Shown: positions 32,810 through 41,921, counted from the first letter of the stretch. The stretch is 64,000 nt of DNA from Flavobacterium sangjuense (GCF_004797125.1 NZ_CP038810.1:1922001-1986000); one strand, 5' to 3'. Translations and numbers: made by a program. The notes: a model not told the origin generated them from the sequence alone.

Positions 32810-32840
32810 CCATCAATCTTTTTGATGGAAATATTTTTAT
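32810..32840 (+). terminator. Possible terminator between the small gene and sulP
   Basis: CCATCAA (32810-32816) pairs with TTGATGG (32822-32828) around TCTTT. The tract behind it (AAATATTTTTAT) is only moderately T-rich, so it may be partial. Confidence 0.45.
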
Positions 32841-32857
32841 TAAACTAAATTTTAGGT

Positions 32858-34513
32858 ATGACAAAAAAAATCAATCTTTTTGCAAACCTTAAATCTGACT
32901 TTGCATCAGGTTTAGTGGTTTTCTTAGTAGCACTTCCATTATGTTTAGGAATTGCTTTGGCTTCTGGTGCGCCATTATTCGCCGGTATTATTTCGGGAGT
33001 TGTTGGCGGACTTGTAGTAGGCTATTTGAGCCAATCCCATATTAGCGTTTCTGGTCCGGCTGCGGGTTTAACAGCTATAGTTTTAACAGCTATAAGCGAT
33101 TTAGGAACTTTCAATGCGTTTCTTTTGGCAGGTTTAATTGCCGGAGTCATTCAATTGGCGCTTGGTTTTATTAAGGCAGGAAGTATTTCCAATTATTTTC
33201 CAACAAATGTTATCGAAGGAATGCTTGCCGGAATTGGGGTGATTATTTTCCTGAAACAAATCCCGCATGCTTTTGGGTATGACCCAGATCACGAAGGTGA
33301 TTTTGGTTTTTTTCAACCCGATGGAGAAAACACTTTTTCGGAAATATTTCATACGTTGAATCACATACAACCAGGCTCAATAATTATTTGCTTAGTGTCT
33401 CTTGCGATTTTAATCGCATGGACTAAAGTTAAGTTTTTAAAAGATCTAAAACTAGTTCCGGCAGCTTTGATTGCGGTTGTAGTTGGTATTCTTTTAAATG
33501 AATTTTTTATCCAAACAGGAAGTAGTTTGGCTATAGGAAGCGAACATTTGGTAACATTGCCGGTACCGACTTCTTTTGAAGAATTAGCTAGTATTTTTGT
33601 TGCTCCCGATTTTTCTGCGATTACCAATTCTAAAGTTTGGATTGCAGGAATTACCATTGCTGTTGTGGCTTCTATTGAAACTCTTTTGTGTATTGAAGCT
33701 GCTGATAGAATGGATGTTCAAAAAAGATATACGGATACCAATATTGAACTGAAAGCACAGGGTGTTGGAAACATTATCAGTTCGCTGCTTGGCGGTTTGC
33801 CAATGACATCGGTGGTCGTAAGAACTTCGGCTAATAATAATGCCGGTGCCAAGTCGAAGATGTCAACCATTATTCATGGCGCTTTGCTGCTGGTTAGTGT
33901 TTTGTCAATTCCGGCACTTTTGAATAAAATTCCGCTGGCCACTTTGGCTGCTATTTTATTGTTGATAGGGTATAAATTAGCCAATCCAAAAACAATCAAG
34001 CATTTCTGGGAAAAAGGAAAATATCAATTTGTTCCTTTTATAGCAACATTTGTTGGTGTGGTTTTTACCGATTTGTTAAAAGGTGTTGCTTTGGGAATTG
34101 CAATCAGTATTATTTTTGTTTTAAAAGGCAATTTGAAGCGTGCTTACAATTTCAGAAAAGAAGAATATGCTGATGGCGACGTCATTCATATCGATTTAGC
34201 ACAGGAAGTTTCGTTTTTGAACAAAGCCGCCATTAAATCAACGCTAATGGCTATTCCGGAGAATTCAAGAGTGATTATCAATGCACATGATACCGTTTAT
34301 ATTGCCCATGATATTTTGGATTTGCTTCGCGAGTTTAAAACTACTCGAGCCAAAGACGAAAATATCAAAGTAAAACTGAAAGGTTTCAAAAAAGCATATC
34401 AGCTCGAAAACAGTGAAGAAACTCCTAATAAGGTTAGCATTGAACATTATTATGATGTGATGAAAAGAAAAACCGTTAAGAGAGAGATTATTGACGAAAA
34501 ATTTAATGATTAA
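32858..34513 (+). CDS. SulP/SLC26 family anion transporter, probably bicarbonate
   Basis: The 551-residue protein has about 11-14 membrane helices with the SulP signatures GLVVFLVALPLCLGIALASGAP, SQSHISVSGPAAGLTAIV and GGLPMTSVVVRTSANNNAGAKSKMST. A shortened STAS-like cytoplasmic part follows from about residue 430 (VIHIDLAQEVSFLNKAAIK, VIINAHDTVYIAHDILDLLREF). SulP members carry sulfate, bicarbonate or other anions. The beta-carbonic anhydrase 11 bases downstream points to bicarbonate, as in BicA-like systems. Confidence 0.88.
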   Translation: MTKKINLFANLKSDFASGLVVFLVALPLCLGIALASGAPLFAGIISGVVGGLVVGYLSQSHISVSGPAAGLTAIVLTAISDLGTFNAFLLAGLIAGVIQLALGFIKAGSISNYFPTNVIEGMLAGIGVIIFLKQIPHAFGYDPDHEGDFGFFQPDGENTFSEIFHTLNHIQPGSIIICLVSLAILIAWTKVKFLKDLKLVPAALIAVVVGILLNEFFIQTGSSLAIGSEHLVTLPVPTSFEELASIFVAPDFSAITNSKVWIAGITIAVVASIETLLCIEAADRMDVQKRYTDTNIELKAQGVGNIISSLLGGLPMTSVVVRTSANNNAGAKSKMSTIIHGALLLVSVLSIPALLNKIPLATLAAILLLIGYKLANPKTIKHFWEKGKYQFVPFIATFVGVVFTDLLKGVALGIAISIIFVLKGNLKRAYNFRKEEYADGDVIHIDLAQEVSFLNKAAIKSTLMAIPENSRVIINAHDTVYIAHDILDLLREFKTTRAKDENIKVKLKGFKKAYQLENSEETPNKVSIEHYYDVMKRKTVKREIIDEKFND

Positions 34514-34524
34514 AAAAATAAAAT

Positions 34525-35208
34525 ATGAAAACTTTAAATAAAGAAATGCAAGCTTCTATTACACCAAGAAAAGCTTTGGAAATATTAAAAGAAGGAAATA
34601 CCAGATTTATAAACAACTTAAAAGCACACAGAAATTTACTGGAACAGGTTAATGATACTCGTGATGGACAGTGGCCATTTGCAACAATTTTGAGTTGTAT
34701 AGACAGTAGAACATCGGCTGAATTAATTTTTGATCAGGGACTAGGTGATATTTTTTCAGTTAGAATTGCAGGAAATATTGTCAACACGGATATTTTAGGC
34801 AGCATGGAGTTTGCCTGTAAAGTAGCTGGCTCAAAACTAATTGTGGTACTTGGACACAGTAAATGCGGAGCGGTAAAAGGAGCGTGCGATCATGTGGAAA
34901 TGGGGAATTTAACAGAATTGTTGTCTAAGATTCAACCGGCAGTTTATCAAGAGATAGAAACCAAGGAAGAACGAAATGCAAGTAACGCAAGTTTTGTTGA
35001 AAATGTCGCAGAAATTAATGTGAAACGAAGTGTAAAAAATATTATTGAGCGTAGTTTTGTACTTGAGCAAATGATTGCAAAAGGCGAAATCGGAATTGTT
35101 GGCGCTATGCATAATATTGAAACTGGAGAAGTTGTTTTTTATGATGACAGCCAGTATATTAATGATGAAATGAATCCAAATTTCTCTGTTGCCGAATTAA
35201 GACATTAA
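34525..35208 (+). CDS. Beta-class carbonic anhydrase, copy 1
   Basis: The 227-residue enzyme interconverts CO2 and bicarbonate. The zinc ligands lie in ILSCIDSRTSAEL (Cys-x-Asp-x-Arg) and VVLGHSKCGAVKGAC (His-x-x-Cys). It is eleven bases after the SulP gene and co-transcribed, suggesting that imported bicarbonate is converted or trapped in the cytoplasm. No signal peptide is present. A terminator follows. Confidence 0.92.
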   Translation: MKTLNKEMQASITPRKALEILKEGNTRFINNLKAHRNLLEQVNDTRDGQWPFATILSCIDSRTSAELIFDQGLGDIFSVRIAGNIVNTDILGSMEFACKVAGSKLIVVLGHSKCGAVKGACDHVEMGNLTELLSKIQPAVYQEIETKEERNASNASFVENVAEINVKRSVKNIIERSFVLEQMIAKGEIGIVGAMHNIETGEVVFYDDSQYINDEMNPNFSVAELRH

Positions 35209-35230
35209 GAAGTTTGATTACTAATCCAAG

Positions 35231-35275
35231 AACCATCAACTGCATTGTCAATCATTTGTAGTTGGTGGTTTTTAT
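35231..35275 (+). terminator. Terminator after carbonic anhydrase copy 1
   Basis: AACCATCAACTGCA (35231-35244) pairs with TGTAGTTGGTGGTT (35257-35270, two G-U pairs), followed by TTTAT. It lies between the two carbonic anhydrase genes. Confidence 0.6.
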
Positions 35276-35304
35276 TTGCTATATTTGACATTAAACTTGA
35301 AAAC

Positions 35305-35940
35305 ATGAGCGATTTTTATAAAAAAATACTAGATAACAATAAGGAATGGGTTGAAAGAACATTGGAGAAAGACCCAAATTATTTCAAAGATTTGGCCAAA
35401 GGTCAAACGCCGCCACTATTGTGGATTGGTTGTTCTGACAGCCGTGTTCCTGCAAATGAAATTATCGGAGCCAAGCCGGGAGAAGTTTTTGTACACAGAA
35501 ATATTGCCAATATGGTTGTCCATTCTGATATGAATATGCTAAGTGTTCTGGATTATGCCGTAAATGTTTTAAAAGTAAAGCATGTAATTGTTTGCGGACA
35601 TTATGGTTGTGGTGGTGTGAAAGCGGCCATGGGTAACGACTCAATCGGAATTATCGACAACTGGATTCGACATATTAAAGATGTGTACCGTTTGCACGAT
35701 GCTTATCTGGATTCTATTACCAATGAAGATGAGCGTTTCAATGCTTTTGTTGAAATAAATGCCAAAGAGCAGGTTTTCGATTTGTCCAAAACATCTATCG
35801 TTCAAGCGGCATGGAGAAGCGGGCAGGAGCTTACGTTACACGGTTGGGTTTATGGTTTGAATTCGGGATACGTAACCGATTTAAAAGTGAACATTAGTTC
35901 CAATAAAGATTTGGATGAAGTTTATCAACTAAAGTTTTAA
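35305..35940 (+). CDS. can: Beta-class carbonic anhydrase, copy 2 (Can-like)
   Basis: I use the ATG at 35305 (MSDFYKKIL), giving 211 residues; the longer frame runs back through the terminator of copy 1. It contains LLWIGCSDSRVPANEI and VIVCGHYGCGGVKAAM with the zinc and catalytic residues, and LHGWVYGLNSGYVTDL near the end. It is close to Escherichia coli Can in length and motifs and only distantly similar to copy 1. It may supply bicarbonate for biosynthesis, while copy 1 serves the transporter. Confidence 0.92.
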   Translation: MSDFYKKILDNNKEWVERTLEKDPNYFKDLAKGQTPPLLWIGCSDSRVPANEIIGAKPGEVFVHRNIANMVVHSDMNMLSVLDYAVNVLKVKHVIVCGHYGCGGVKAAMGNDSIGIIDNWIRHIKDVYRLHDAYLDSITNEDERFNAFVEINAKEQVFDLSKTSIVQAAWRSGQELTLHGWVYGLNSGYVTDLKVNISSNKDLDEVYQLKF

Positions 35941-35970
35941 AAAATCGCCTTCGGGCGATTTTTTATTTAT
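35941..35970. terminator. Bidirectional terminator with UUCG tetraloop
   Basis: AAAATCGCC (35941-35949) pairs with GGCGATTTT (35954-35962) around TTCG, with an A run before and a T run after. It serves the converging carbonic anhydrase and LETM1-like genes. Confidence 0.85.
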
Positions 35971-35986
35971 ACTGCTTTGGTCAATA

Positions 35987-37204
35987 CTATTCGTCAAATG
36001 GACTTGGGTCTCTTTCCTCGTTTTCGTTAAAGGCTGACGGTAATAACTGTGGAATGAATTTTATCAGAATCGGCAATAATAAAGCGCCACCAGGCAAAAG
36101 AAAAATAGTTAATGACGGAACCGATTTGCAAATGTCGAGCAGCTGGACTTTGATTTTTTTCTTTTCTTCTTTATCCAATTCTTTATGAGTTGACTTTGCC
36201 AACAAGTGCATCAGTTCTTTGCTTTGAGACAATTCTTTTACTAACCTTTTTTTGTTTCTGTTGATTAGGATTTGTACACTTTCGGTAGTGTGGTCATAGA
36301 AATTCTTTACCGGATTGGAATTGTTGAAATACGGAATTTCGTTTTTATATTTTACAATAAAATCATTAATAAAATTGATGCTTTCCGTAATAAAAGATTC
36401 TGTAACTTCTAGTTTCTCTCCAAGTTTATACAAAAAATAACGCTCTTCATTTTCGACTTTTTCATCGCTCCACAAACTGATTCCGGCCAAATCAACCATA
36501 TAGAATTTTTCTAAATCGTTGCTCAGATAACTCAAATCCAAGTCATCGATGGTTTTAATTTTTGTATCGGAAAACTTATTATAACGAACAGACGATTCAA
36601 AAAGTTTAGCCAACAATTCATCATGAACAGAAATCCCGGTTTTAGATTTCAGCGAAAGCGAAATAATGCTGATAACAATATCTTCAATCCGATTGAAATA
36701 TTTTTCGGGAAGTGAACCTTTTTCCAGGTATTTCTTGAATGCCAGAACATCCACAAAAAGCAACGCATTCGTAATTACATGAGAGAAGTTTTTGCTAAAC
36801 AAATCTTCATTGGTCTGCACTCTGTCATGGATAATCTTTTCCAGTTTGCTTGAATCGGAACTGCTTGGTAATATTTTTTGTAAAGGATTAAAACCTTTTG
36901 GCGTCAGCAAATTATAAAATGCAACTGCTTCGGTAATGAAATTGTTTTGGTCAATATCTTTTTTGGTCAGACAATACAGTTCATAGAGTGTATTGAGCAT
37001 ACCAATTTTTGAAATTTCTTCAGGAAGCCTACCTTCAAATGAAATGGGATTTGGAACGTCAAAGCTGACGATGTGCCCAAAAATAAAACCTGTAGCTCGA
37101 GTTCGGATGTAGAATGCTTCCTCAGAATCCATAATAGGCAATTCTGAAACTTTTTGTTCAATAAAGAACTTGTCTATCCAACCTGGAGCTGATGGGTTAA
37201 TCAT
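35987..37204 (-). CDS. LETM1-like protein
   Basis: The 405-residue protein ends with the LETM1-like segment LLDICKSVPSLTIFLLPGGALLLPILIKFIPQLLPSAF (about 350-388). This is the membrane-spanning motif of the mitochondrial LETM1/Mdm38 family. The first 340 residues are helical with no recognised domain. In Bacteroidota such proteins are labelled LETM1-related and have been linked to biofilm formation, but I know of no firm function. Mitochondrial relatives affect K+/H+ or Ca2+/H+ exchange and ribosome attachment. Confidence 0.75.
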   Translation of the reverse strand: MINPSAPGWIDKFFIEQKVSELPIMDSEEAFYIRTRATGFIFGHIVSFDVPNPISFEGRLPEEISKIGMLNTLYELYCLTKKDIDQNNFITEAVAFYNLLTPKGFNPLQKILPSSSDSSKLEKIIHDRVQTNEDLFSKNFSHVITNALLFVDVLAFKKYLEKGSLPEKYFNRIEDIVISIISLSLKSKTGISVHDELLAKLFESSVRYNKFSDTKIKTIDDLDLSYLSNDLEKFYMVDLAGISLWSDEKVENEERYFLYKLGEKLEVTESFITESINFINDFIVKYKNEIPYFNNSNPVKNFYDHTTESVQILINRNKKRLVKELSQSKELMHLLAKSTHKELDKEEKKKIKVQLLDICKSVPSLTIFLLPGGALLLPILIKFIPQLLPSAFNENEERDPSPFDE

Positions 37205-37240
37205 TTAAATACTTTTACAGTGCAAAACTAAATCTTTTTA

Positions 37241-37318
37241 AACACAGATTTCACAAATTATCACAGATAAAAGCTTTTTGAAATTAAAAAATCTGTGATA
37301 ATTTGTGAAATCTGTGTT
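37241..37318. repeat. Perfect 28-bp inverted repeat
   Basis: The arms 37241-37268 (opening AACACAGATTTCACAAATTA) and 37291-37318 are exact reverse complements around 22 bases. It lies between the starts/ends of two leftward genes and forms a very strong hairpin. The arm sequence is of a kind I recall as repeated in Bacteroidota genomes. Confidence 0.85.
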
Positions 37319-37324
37319 CAATTT

Positions 37325-37900
37325 TTAAAACGTTCCTCTCGATTTGATGTTTTGTTCACAAAGGGAAATGATTTCTACGATGCGGGCTTTTCTGGTTTCT
37401 TCTCTTTTGGCTTGGTTGAGCCAGTACAGATAGCTTTTTCTGTATGATGGACTAAAGGAATTGTAATTATCTAAAGCTTTTTTATTTTTGGCAAAAGCTG
37501 CTGCTAAATCTTCGGACATTTCCAAATTTTCTACCCCATCAAGTGTTGACCAGGAACCATTCTGTTTGGCTATTTCAATCTTCTTTAAACCACTTTCGTG
37601 CATTAAATCATCAGCAATCAGTTTTTCGATATAGGTTTTGTTAAGTTTGCTCCAAACGCTTTTGTCTTTACGTGGCGTGAACATTTGACGTCTGCGTTCG
37701 TCATCTAATTTTTTTACAGTAGAATCAATCCAGCCATAACAAATCGCCACCTGAACAGCTTCTTCCCAACGCATGCTTTGAGCTTCGCTGCTTACTTTAT
37801 AGAAAACTAAATGAACGCCTTTTGACGAATGATGATTTTCGTGCAACCATTCGCGCCATTCCTGAGCATTTTTGAAGTATAAAAGTTCTTTTTCTTCCAA
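37325..37900 (-). CDS. YdeI/OmpD-associated family protein
   Basis: The 191-residue protein matches the YdeI/OmdA (bacteriocin-protection) family: YFKNAQEWREWLHENH, MRWEEAVQVAICYGWIDS, QMFTPRKDKSVWSKLNKTYIEKLI and a C-terminal FSPSYRKSYLYWLNQAKREETRKARIVEII. The function is not well defined. The start appears to be TTG (complement at 37898-37900), eight bases after the sodC stop, because no upstream ATG is in frame. Confidence 0.8.
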   Translation of the reverse strand: MEEKELLYFKNAQEWREWLHENHHSSKGVHLVFYKVSSEAQSMRWEEAVQVAICYGWIDSTVKKLDDERRRQMFTPRKDKSVWSKLNKTYIEKLIADDLMHESGLKKIEIAKQNGSWSTLDGVENLEMSEDLAAAFAKNKKALDNYNSFSPSYRKSYLYWLNQAKREETRKARIVEIISLCEQNIKSRGTF

Positions 37901-37908
37901 TATAATTA

Positions 37909-38436
37909 TTACTTAATGATAGCAGAACATGCCAATCGCGCACCAGCATTTCCTGTTGGTTGTGTTGTATAGTCATCGGCTTTTTCGTGCACAATTACAG
38001 CTTTGCCTATGATGTCTTTGGTTTCATCGCCACAACCAATACACCATTCACTGGTTTTGAACAATACTGTAGCATCGCCATTTGCATTGGCATAAAAGTT
38101 ATCCATATCGCCTTTGTGGTGTTCGGCATCCGTCCAACGCCCATGTTTTTTATACGTTGGATTCCAATGGCCACCGGTTGAAGTAGCATCAGCAGCAGAG
38201 CAATCCGACTTTTCATGAATGTGAATCGCGTGCACTCCGGGTTTTAAGCCGTTGAAATTGGCAGTGAAAGTAACTTCTCCATTTTTCTCTGTGAAAGTAC
38301 CGTTGCCTCTGACATTGCTGCCACTTTTGGATTCAAAAATGATATTGACTGTTTTGCTTTTATCATTCGAAGAAGAACTTTTACAACCGAAAATCAGCAA
38401 TCCAATAGCTAAAATTCCTATGACAATTTTTTTCAT
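37909..38436 (-). CDS. sodC: Cu/Zn superoxide dismutase, lipoprotein
   Basis: The 175-residue protein has a lipoprotein signal (lipobox LIFGC, Cys18). Metal ligands are visible at His72 and His74 (HIHE), His90 (GHWNP), His98, His107, Asp110 and His150 (VIVHE). Cys79 and Cys170 are placed to form the conserved disulfide. It converts superoxide to H2O2 in the periplasm. It is followed by the YdeI-like gene on the same transcript. Confidence 0.92.
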   Translation of the reverse strand: MKKIVIGILAIGLLIFGCKSSSSNDKSKTVNIIFESKSGSNVRGNGTFTEKNGEVTFTANFNGLKPGVHAIHIHEKSDCSAADATSTGGHWNPTYKKHGRWTDAEHHKGDMDNFYANANGDATVLFKTSEWCIGCGDETKDIIGKAVIVHEKADDYTTQPTGNAGARLACSAIIK

Positions 38437-38506
38437 GAGTAGTTTCTTTTAGAATTATAAAAGTAAACAATTCACTTGTGCAATCCTTTTAAATTTAGGT
38501 TAAAGT

Positions 38507-39031
38507 TTACTTTGTTTTTTCGCCTACAAAATAATCACTCTGAGATTTGAACAATACATTGAATGTAGTCAAGCTGCCATAAATACGGGTAATGTATTGT
38601 TGCAATTCTACTTTTTCTATTTCTTCAAGATTGCTGGCGTTTATCTTTTGTTCCATCACACGCAGACGGTCACGAAGCATTACTATTTTGTGAAAGAAAA
38701 CATCAATCGGTACATCTTTGTGAGCCAAACCGGCTTGACCGGGAACCAATTTCATATTGCCACCTTTCCACTTATCGCCAATGGCAACAGGTTCTCCAAG
38801 TCCGTTCCATTTTTTTAGAATAGAAAGTAAACTTTGTTCCACATCATAGAAGCTAATCGTGTCAACTTCGTTTTCTGCTGCTTCGATTACTTCAAATTCG
38901 CTATCGAGATCTATGGTTTCTAATCCGCCATCAATAAAGGTTACCCAATATTCTTTAGAAGATACATTCGTTACAACTCCTTTGCCATATTCGGCGTGAT
39001 TTATTCTGGAACCAATTCCTAGTAGTTTCAT
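38507..39031 (-). CDS. Hypothetical protein with Tudor/KOW-like N-terminal segment
   Basis: I use the ATG at 39029-39031 (MKLLGIGSRINHAEYGKGVV), giving 174 residues. The N-terminal about 55 residues (GSRINHAEYGKGVVTNVSSKEYWVTFIDGG) resemble the small beta-barrel of CarD/UvrD-tail-type domains. The remainder is helical and charged. Cytoplasmic; the function is not recognised. Confidence 0.65.
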   Translation of the reverse strand: MKLLGIGSRINHAEYGKGVVTNVSSKEYWVTFIDGGLETIDLDSEFEVIEAAENEVDTISFYDVEQSLLSILKKWNGLGEPVAIGDKWKGGNMKLVPGQAGLAHKDVPIDVFFHKIVMLRDRLRVMEQKINASNLEEIEKVELQQYITRIYGSLTTFNVLFKSQSDYFVGEKTK

Positions 39032-39145
39032 GTGTTTATATATTAAGCCACTAAAATAGGAATTTGTTCGAAATAAAAAAACTCTCAAAACTGTAATAAA
39101 CAAATCGTTTGTGCGTCATACCTCAAACTATTTAACTGCAGCTCC

Positions 39146-40402
39146 ATGAAATGTTTGAACTTACTTCTGATTTTCTTTTTATTGAATAGCACGTTAAGCG
39201 TAGCCCAAACGCAAAGAGAAATCTACAATTCAAGTGTCAGAGCCTACGAAGCCAAAGACTATAAAACCTTTTTGCAGCTTACGCAGAAATTAGACAGTCT
39301 TCGTTCTTTTCATCCAACCTATACTTATAATTTGGCTTCGGCTTATGCTTTGAATGGTAATTCTGAAAAGGCATTGGCCACATTGAAAAAGTTGGTTTTG
39401 ATGAATAATACAACCGCTTTTGAGACAGATGATGATTTTAAATTCTTAAGCGAAACAGAAGGTTTTAAAACCGTTGTAGCGCTAAAAAACAGCCAGAATG
39501 CTATTGTTTCTAATTCTGAAATTGTAGTCACTTTGAGCGAAAAAGAATTGCATCCTGAAGGATTGACTTACCTGCCAAAATCCAAAACATGGCTGGCATC
39601 AAGCATCAGAAAAAGAAAGATTATTGCCTTTGATATCAAAACCGGGCAATGCAAAGATTGGCTTTCAGCAGATAATATGTTGGCTGTTCTGGCATTGAAA
39701 GCTGATGCTAAAGAAGAATTTCTTTGGGTTGCTACAGCTGCCTTTCCGGAAATGGAAAACTTTACTAAAGCAATGAATGGTAAAGCTGAGGTTTTAAAAG
39801 TAAATATAAAAACCAAACAAATAGCCAATCGATTTGCAGTAGAAGGTAACCATATTTTTGGAGATTTGATTATCGACAATAAAGGCGTTGTCTATGTTTC
39901 TGATAGTGGTAAACCTATACTTTACAAAATTGAAAATGATATAATGACCGAGTTTGTTTCGTTTGAAAAAGACGGTCTTAATATGCAGGGATTGGCATTT
40001 AACACCCAACAAAGCAAACTCTTTGTGGCCGATTATCTAAAAGGAATTGCAGTCATTGATATACCAACTAAAACAAAAACATGGTTAGCTTTCCCAGAAA
40101 GCACATCCGCTAAAGGAATTGATGGCCTGGTGTTTTATAACAACACTTTAATCGCGATTCAAAACGGAGTAAAACCGATTAGAGTCACAGCGTTTAAACT
40201 CAATGAGCAACAAAATCAAATCAGTAGTTTTAAAATACTTGACAATAACAGACCAGAATTTGATGAACCGGCATTAGCAACAATCGTTGGAACCAAAGTT
40301 TATTTCTTTGCCAACTGTCCATGGAAAGCTTATGATGAAAATGGTGTTTTGGATGTGACTAAAGTTAGTAATCCGATACTTTTTAGTTGTAAACTGAATT
40401 AA
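39146..40402 (+). CDS. Secreted beta-propeller (NHL/SMP-30-like) protein with TPR start
   Basis: The 418-residue protein has a signal peptide (about 1-20, SVAQ). A short TPR-like region (IYNSSVRAYEAKDYKTFLQL, YNLASAYALNGNSEKALATL) spans about 25-85. Repeated strand motifs of a six-bladed propeller follow (HPEGLTYLPKSKTWLASSIR, GDLIIDNKGVVYVSDSGKPILYKI, LNMQGLAFNTQQSKLFVADYLKGIAVID). These resemble SMP-30/gluconolactonase. Periplasmic; the substrate is unknown. It overlaps the end of the converging lipoprotein gene by four bases. Confidence 0.7.
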   Translation: MKCLNLLLIFFLLNSTLSVAQTQREIYNSSVRAYEAKDYKTFLQLTQKLDSLRSFHPTYTYNLASAYALNGNSEKALATLKKLVLMNNTTAFETDDDFKFLSETEGFKTVVALKNSQNAIVSNSEIVVTLSEKELHPEGLTYLPKSKTWLASSIRKRKIIAFDIKTGQCKDWLSADNMLAVLALKADAKEEFLWVATAAFPEMENFTKAMNGKAEVLKVNIKTKQIANRFAVEGNHIFGDLIIDNKGVVYVSDSGKPILYKIENDIMTEFVSFEKDGLNMQGLAFNTQQSKLFVADYLKGIAVIDIPTKTKTWLAFPESTSAKGIDGLVFYNNTLIAIQNGVKPIRVTAFKLNEQQNQISSFKILDNNRPEFDEPALATIVGTKVYFFANCPWKAYDENGVLDVTKVSNPILFSCKLN

Positions 40403-40869
40403 TTATCATGAGAAGTGCTGCAGTCTGTTTTAGTCAATTGAACACCTGAATCAAACTTAACTTTGTTGATATCTTTAAAAAAAGTTCCATCCTGATCCAT
40501 TTCTCCATAGCCAAGGATTGCTTTATCATCTTTTAACTCAAAGGCAACCTGTCTCTTACTTGTTTTACCTTCTGAGCGAAAAGTATAATCTGCAATAAGA
40601 ATTTGATCTGTAAGTTTACCTATAATAAATCCATTATTGTTATCCTTTTCCGCAAAGGCAAAATTTAATTTTCCGGTTACGCTGTCTGAATCCGACATAT
40701 AGTGTAATTGCAATTCAATTTTATCGCCTTTCAAATCATAGGCATAACATTCATTGCTTGATGGGGATTTCATTGGTTTTTCAATAACTTTAGTTGGAGT
40801 AACAGTTTCCTTTTTGCAACTTATAAAAAGCATTAAAAAAACAATTGAGAATAAGATTCTTGATTTCAT
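40399..40869 (-). CDS. Hypothetical lipoprotein
   Basis: The 156-residue protein has a lipobox LFISC (Cys18) after MKSRILFSIVFLM. The body is beta-rich (CYAYDLKGDKIELQLHYMSDSDSVTGKLNFAF, LIADYTFRSEGKTSKRQVAFEL). No family is recognised. It lies 4 bases after the YitT-family gene and shares its transcript. Confidence 0.65.
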   Translation of the reverse strand: MKSRILFSIVFLMLFISCKKETVTPTKVIEKPMKSPSSNECYAYDLKGDKIELQLHYMSDSDSVTGKLNFAFAEKDNNNGFIIGKLTDQILIADYTFRSEGKTSKRQVAFELKDDKAILGYGEMDQDGTFFKDINKVKFDSGVQLTKTDCSTSHDN

Positions 40870-40873
40870 AATA

Positions 40874-41842
40874 TTAATGTTTTAGCGGTCTTTTTTTAAT
40901 CATACCGCCTTTGGTGTCTTTGACACTGTTCATTACCACAAAAGCAGTTGGCTCAATTTTCTCGATTTCGGTGTTGAGTTTGTTAAGCTCTAATCGGGTG
41001 ATGACGGTGTAAATAATATCGACTTCTTTGGTTTCACCACGCTTTCCATAGCCACCTTTTCCGCTATAAACGGTTACACCTCTTCCCATATTATTAATAA
41101 TCATTTGACGCATTTTTTCGCTGCGCGATGAAATTATGGTCACGCCAATATATTCATCAATACCTTCAACAATAAAATCGAGTGTTTTGGATGCGGCCAG
41201 ATAGGTTATCATCGAATAAAGCGCTACTTCAATACCAAGAAAATAAGCGGCAGCTGCAAAAATAATGACATTAATTACGACGATGATATCGCCAATGGTA
41301 GTTCCGAATTTCCGACTGAGATAAATTGCCAGAACTTCAGTGCCGTCAATGACTGCGCCACCACGAACCGAAAGACCAATGCCGGCACCAAGAAAGAAAC
41401 CACCAAAAACAGCGACCAATAAGTTATCGGTTGTGACATCCGGGAAACTAACAGTTGCCAAACAAACAGAAAGTCCGGTGATGGCTAATGCAGTTTTGAT
41501 AGCAAACGCCTGCCCCATTATTCGGTAACCCAAAATGACAAAAGGAATATTAACACCAATGATTAAAAGATAGAGTGGAATGGAGGTTAAGGCAGAAACA
41601 AGTAGCGAAATTCCGGTAGCACCACCATCAATAAAATGATTGGTTAACAGAAAACCTTTGAACCCGAATGTCGCTGAAAAAATTCCCAATGTGATTAAAA
41701 AGAAATCTTTGACATGACGTTTGGCCAGAATTGCAAACTCACGATAGCCTTTAGCCAAAGCATAATTTGAATAATTTGTACTTTTCTTTTTAGGCTTTTT
41801 GAGTATGGTTCTGATTATTATTTTCTGCCAAAATGAATTCAT
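40874..41842 (-). CDS. YitT family membrane protein with DUF2179 domain
   Basis: The 322-residue protein has five to six membrane helices between about residues 43 and 215 (FFLITLGIFSATFGFKGFLL, GISLLVSALTSIPLYLLII, GGFFLGAGIGLSVRGGAVIDGTEVLA). A cytoplasmic DUF2179 domain follows at about 245-310 (GVTVYSGKGGYGKRGETKEVDIIYTVITR). YitT proteins are inner-membrane proteins of poorly known function, possibly transporters. It precedes the small lipoprotein gene. Confidence 0.85.
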   Translation of the reverse strand: MNSFWQKIIIRTILKKPKKKSTNYSNYALAKGYREFAILAKRHVKDFFLITLGIFSATFGFKGFLLTNHFIDGGATGISLLVSALTSIPLYLLIIGVNIPFVILGYRIMGQAFAIKTALAITGLSVCLATVSFPDVTTDNLLVAVFGGFFLGAGIGLSVRGGAVIDGTEVLAIYLSRKFGTTIGDIIVVINVIIFAAAAYFLGIEVALYSMITYLAASKTLDFIVEGIDEYIGVTIISSRSEKMRQMIINNMGRGVTVYSGKGGYGKRGETKEVDIIYTVITRLELNKLNTEIEKIEPTAFVVMNSVKDTKGGMIKKRPLKH

Positions 41843-41921
41843 AGTATTGTTGTTTTAGAGCATTTAACGCTTGGTCAATATACAACAATTTGCCCGAATT
41901 CCAACCCCTTTAACAGGGTTT

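Noticed and set aside
37241..37318. CRISPR array
   Set aside because: Only one inverted pair is present; there are no regularly spaced direct repeats with unique spacers here, and the 117-bp array at 19021 is coding.
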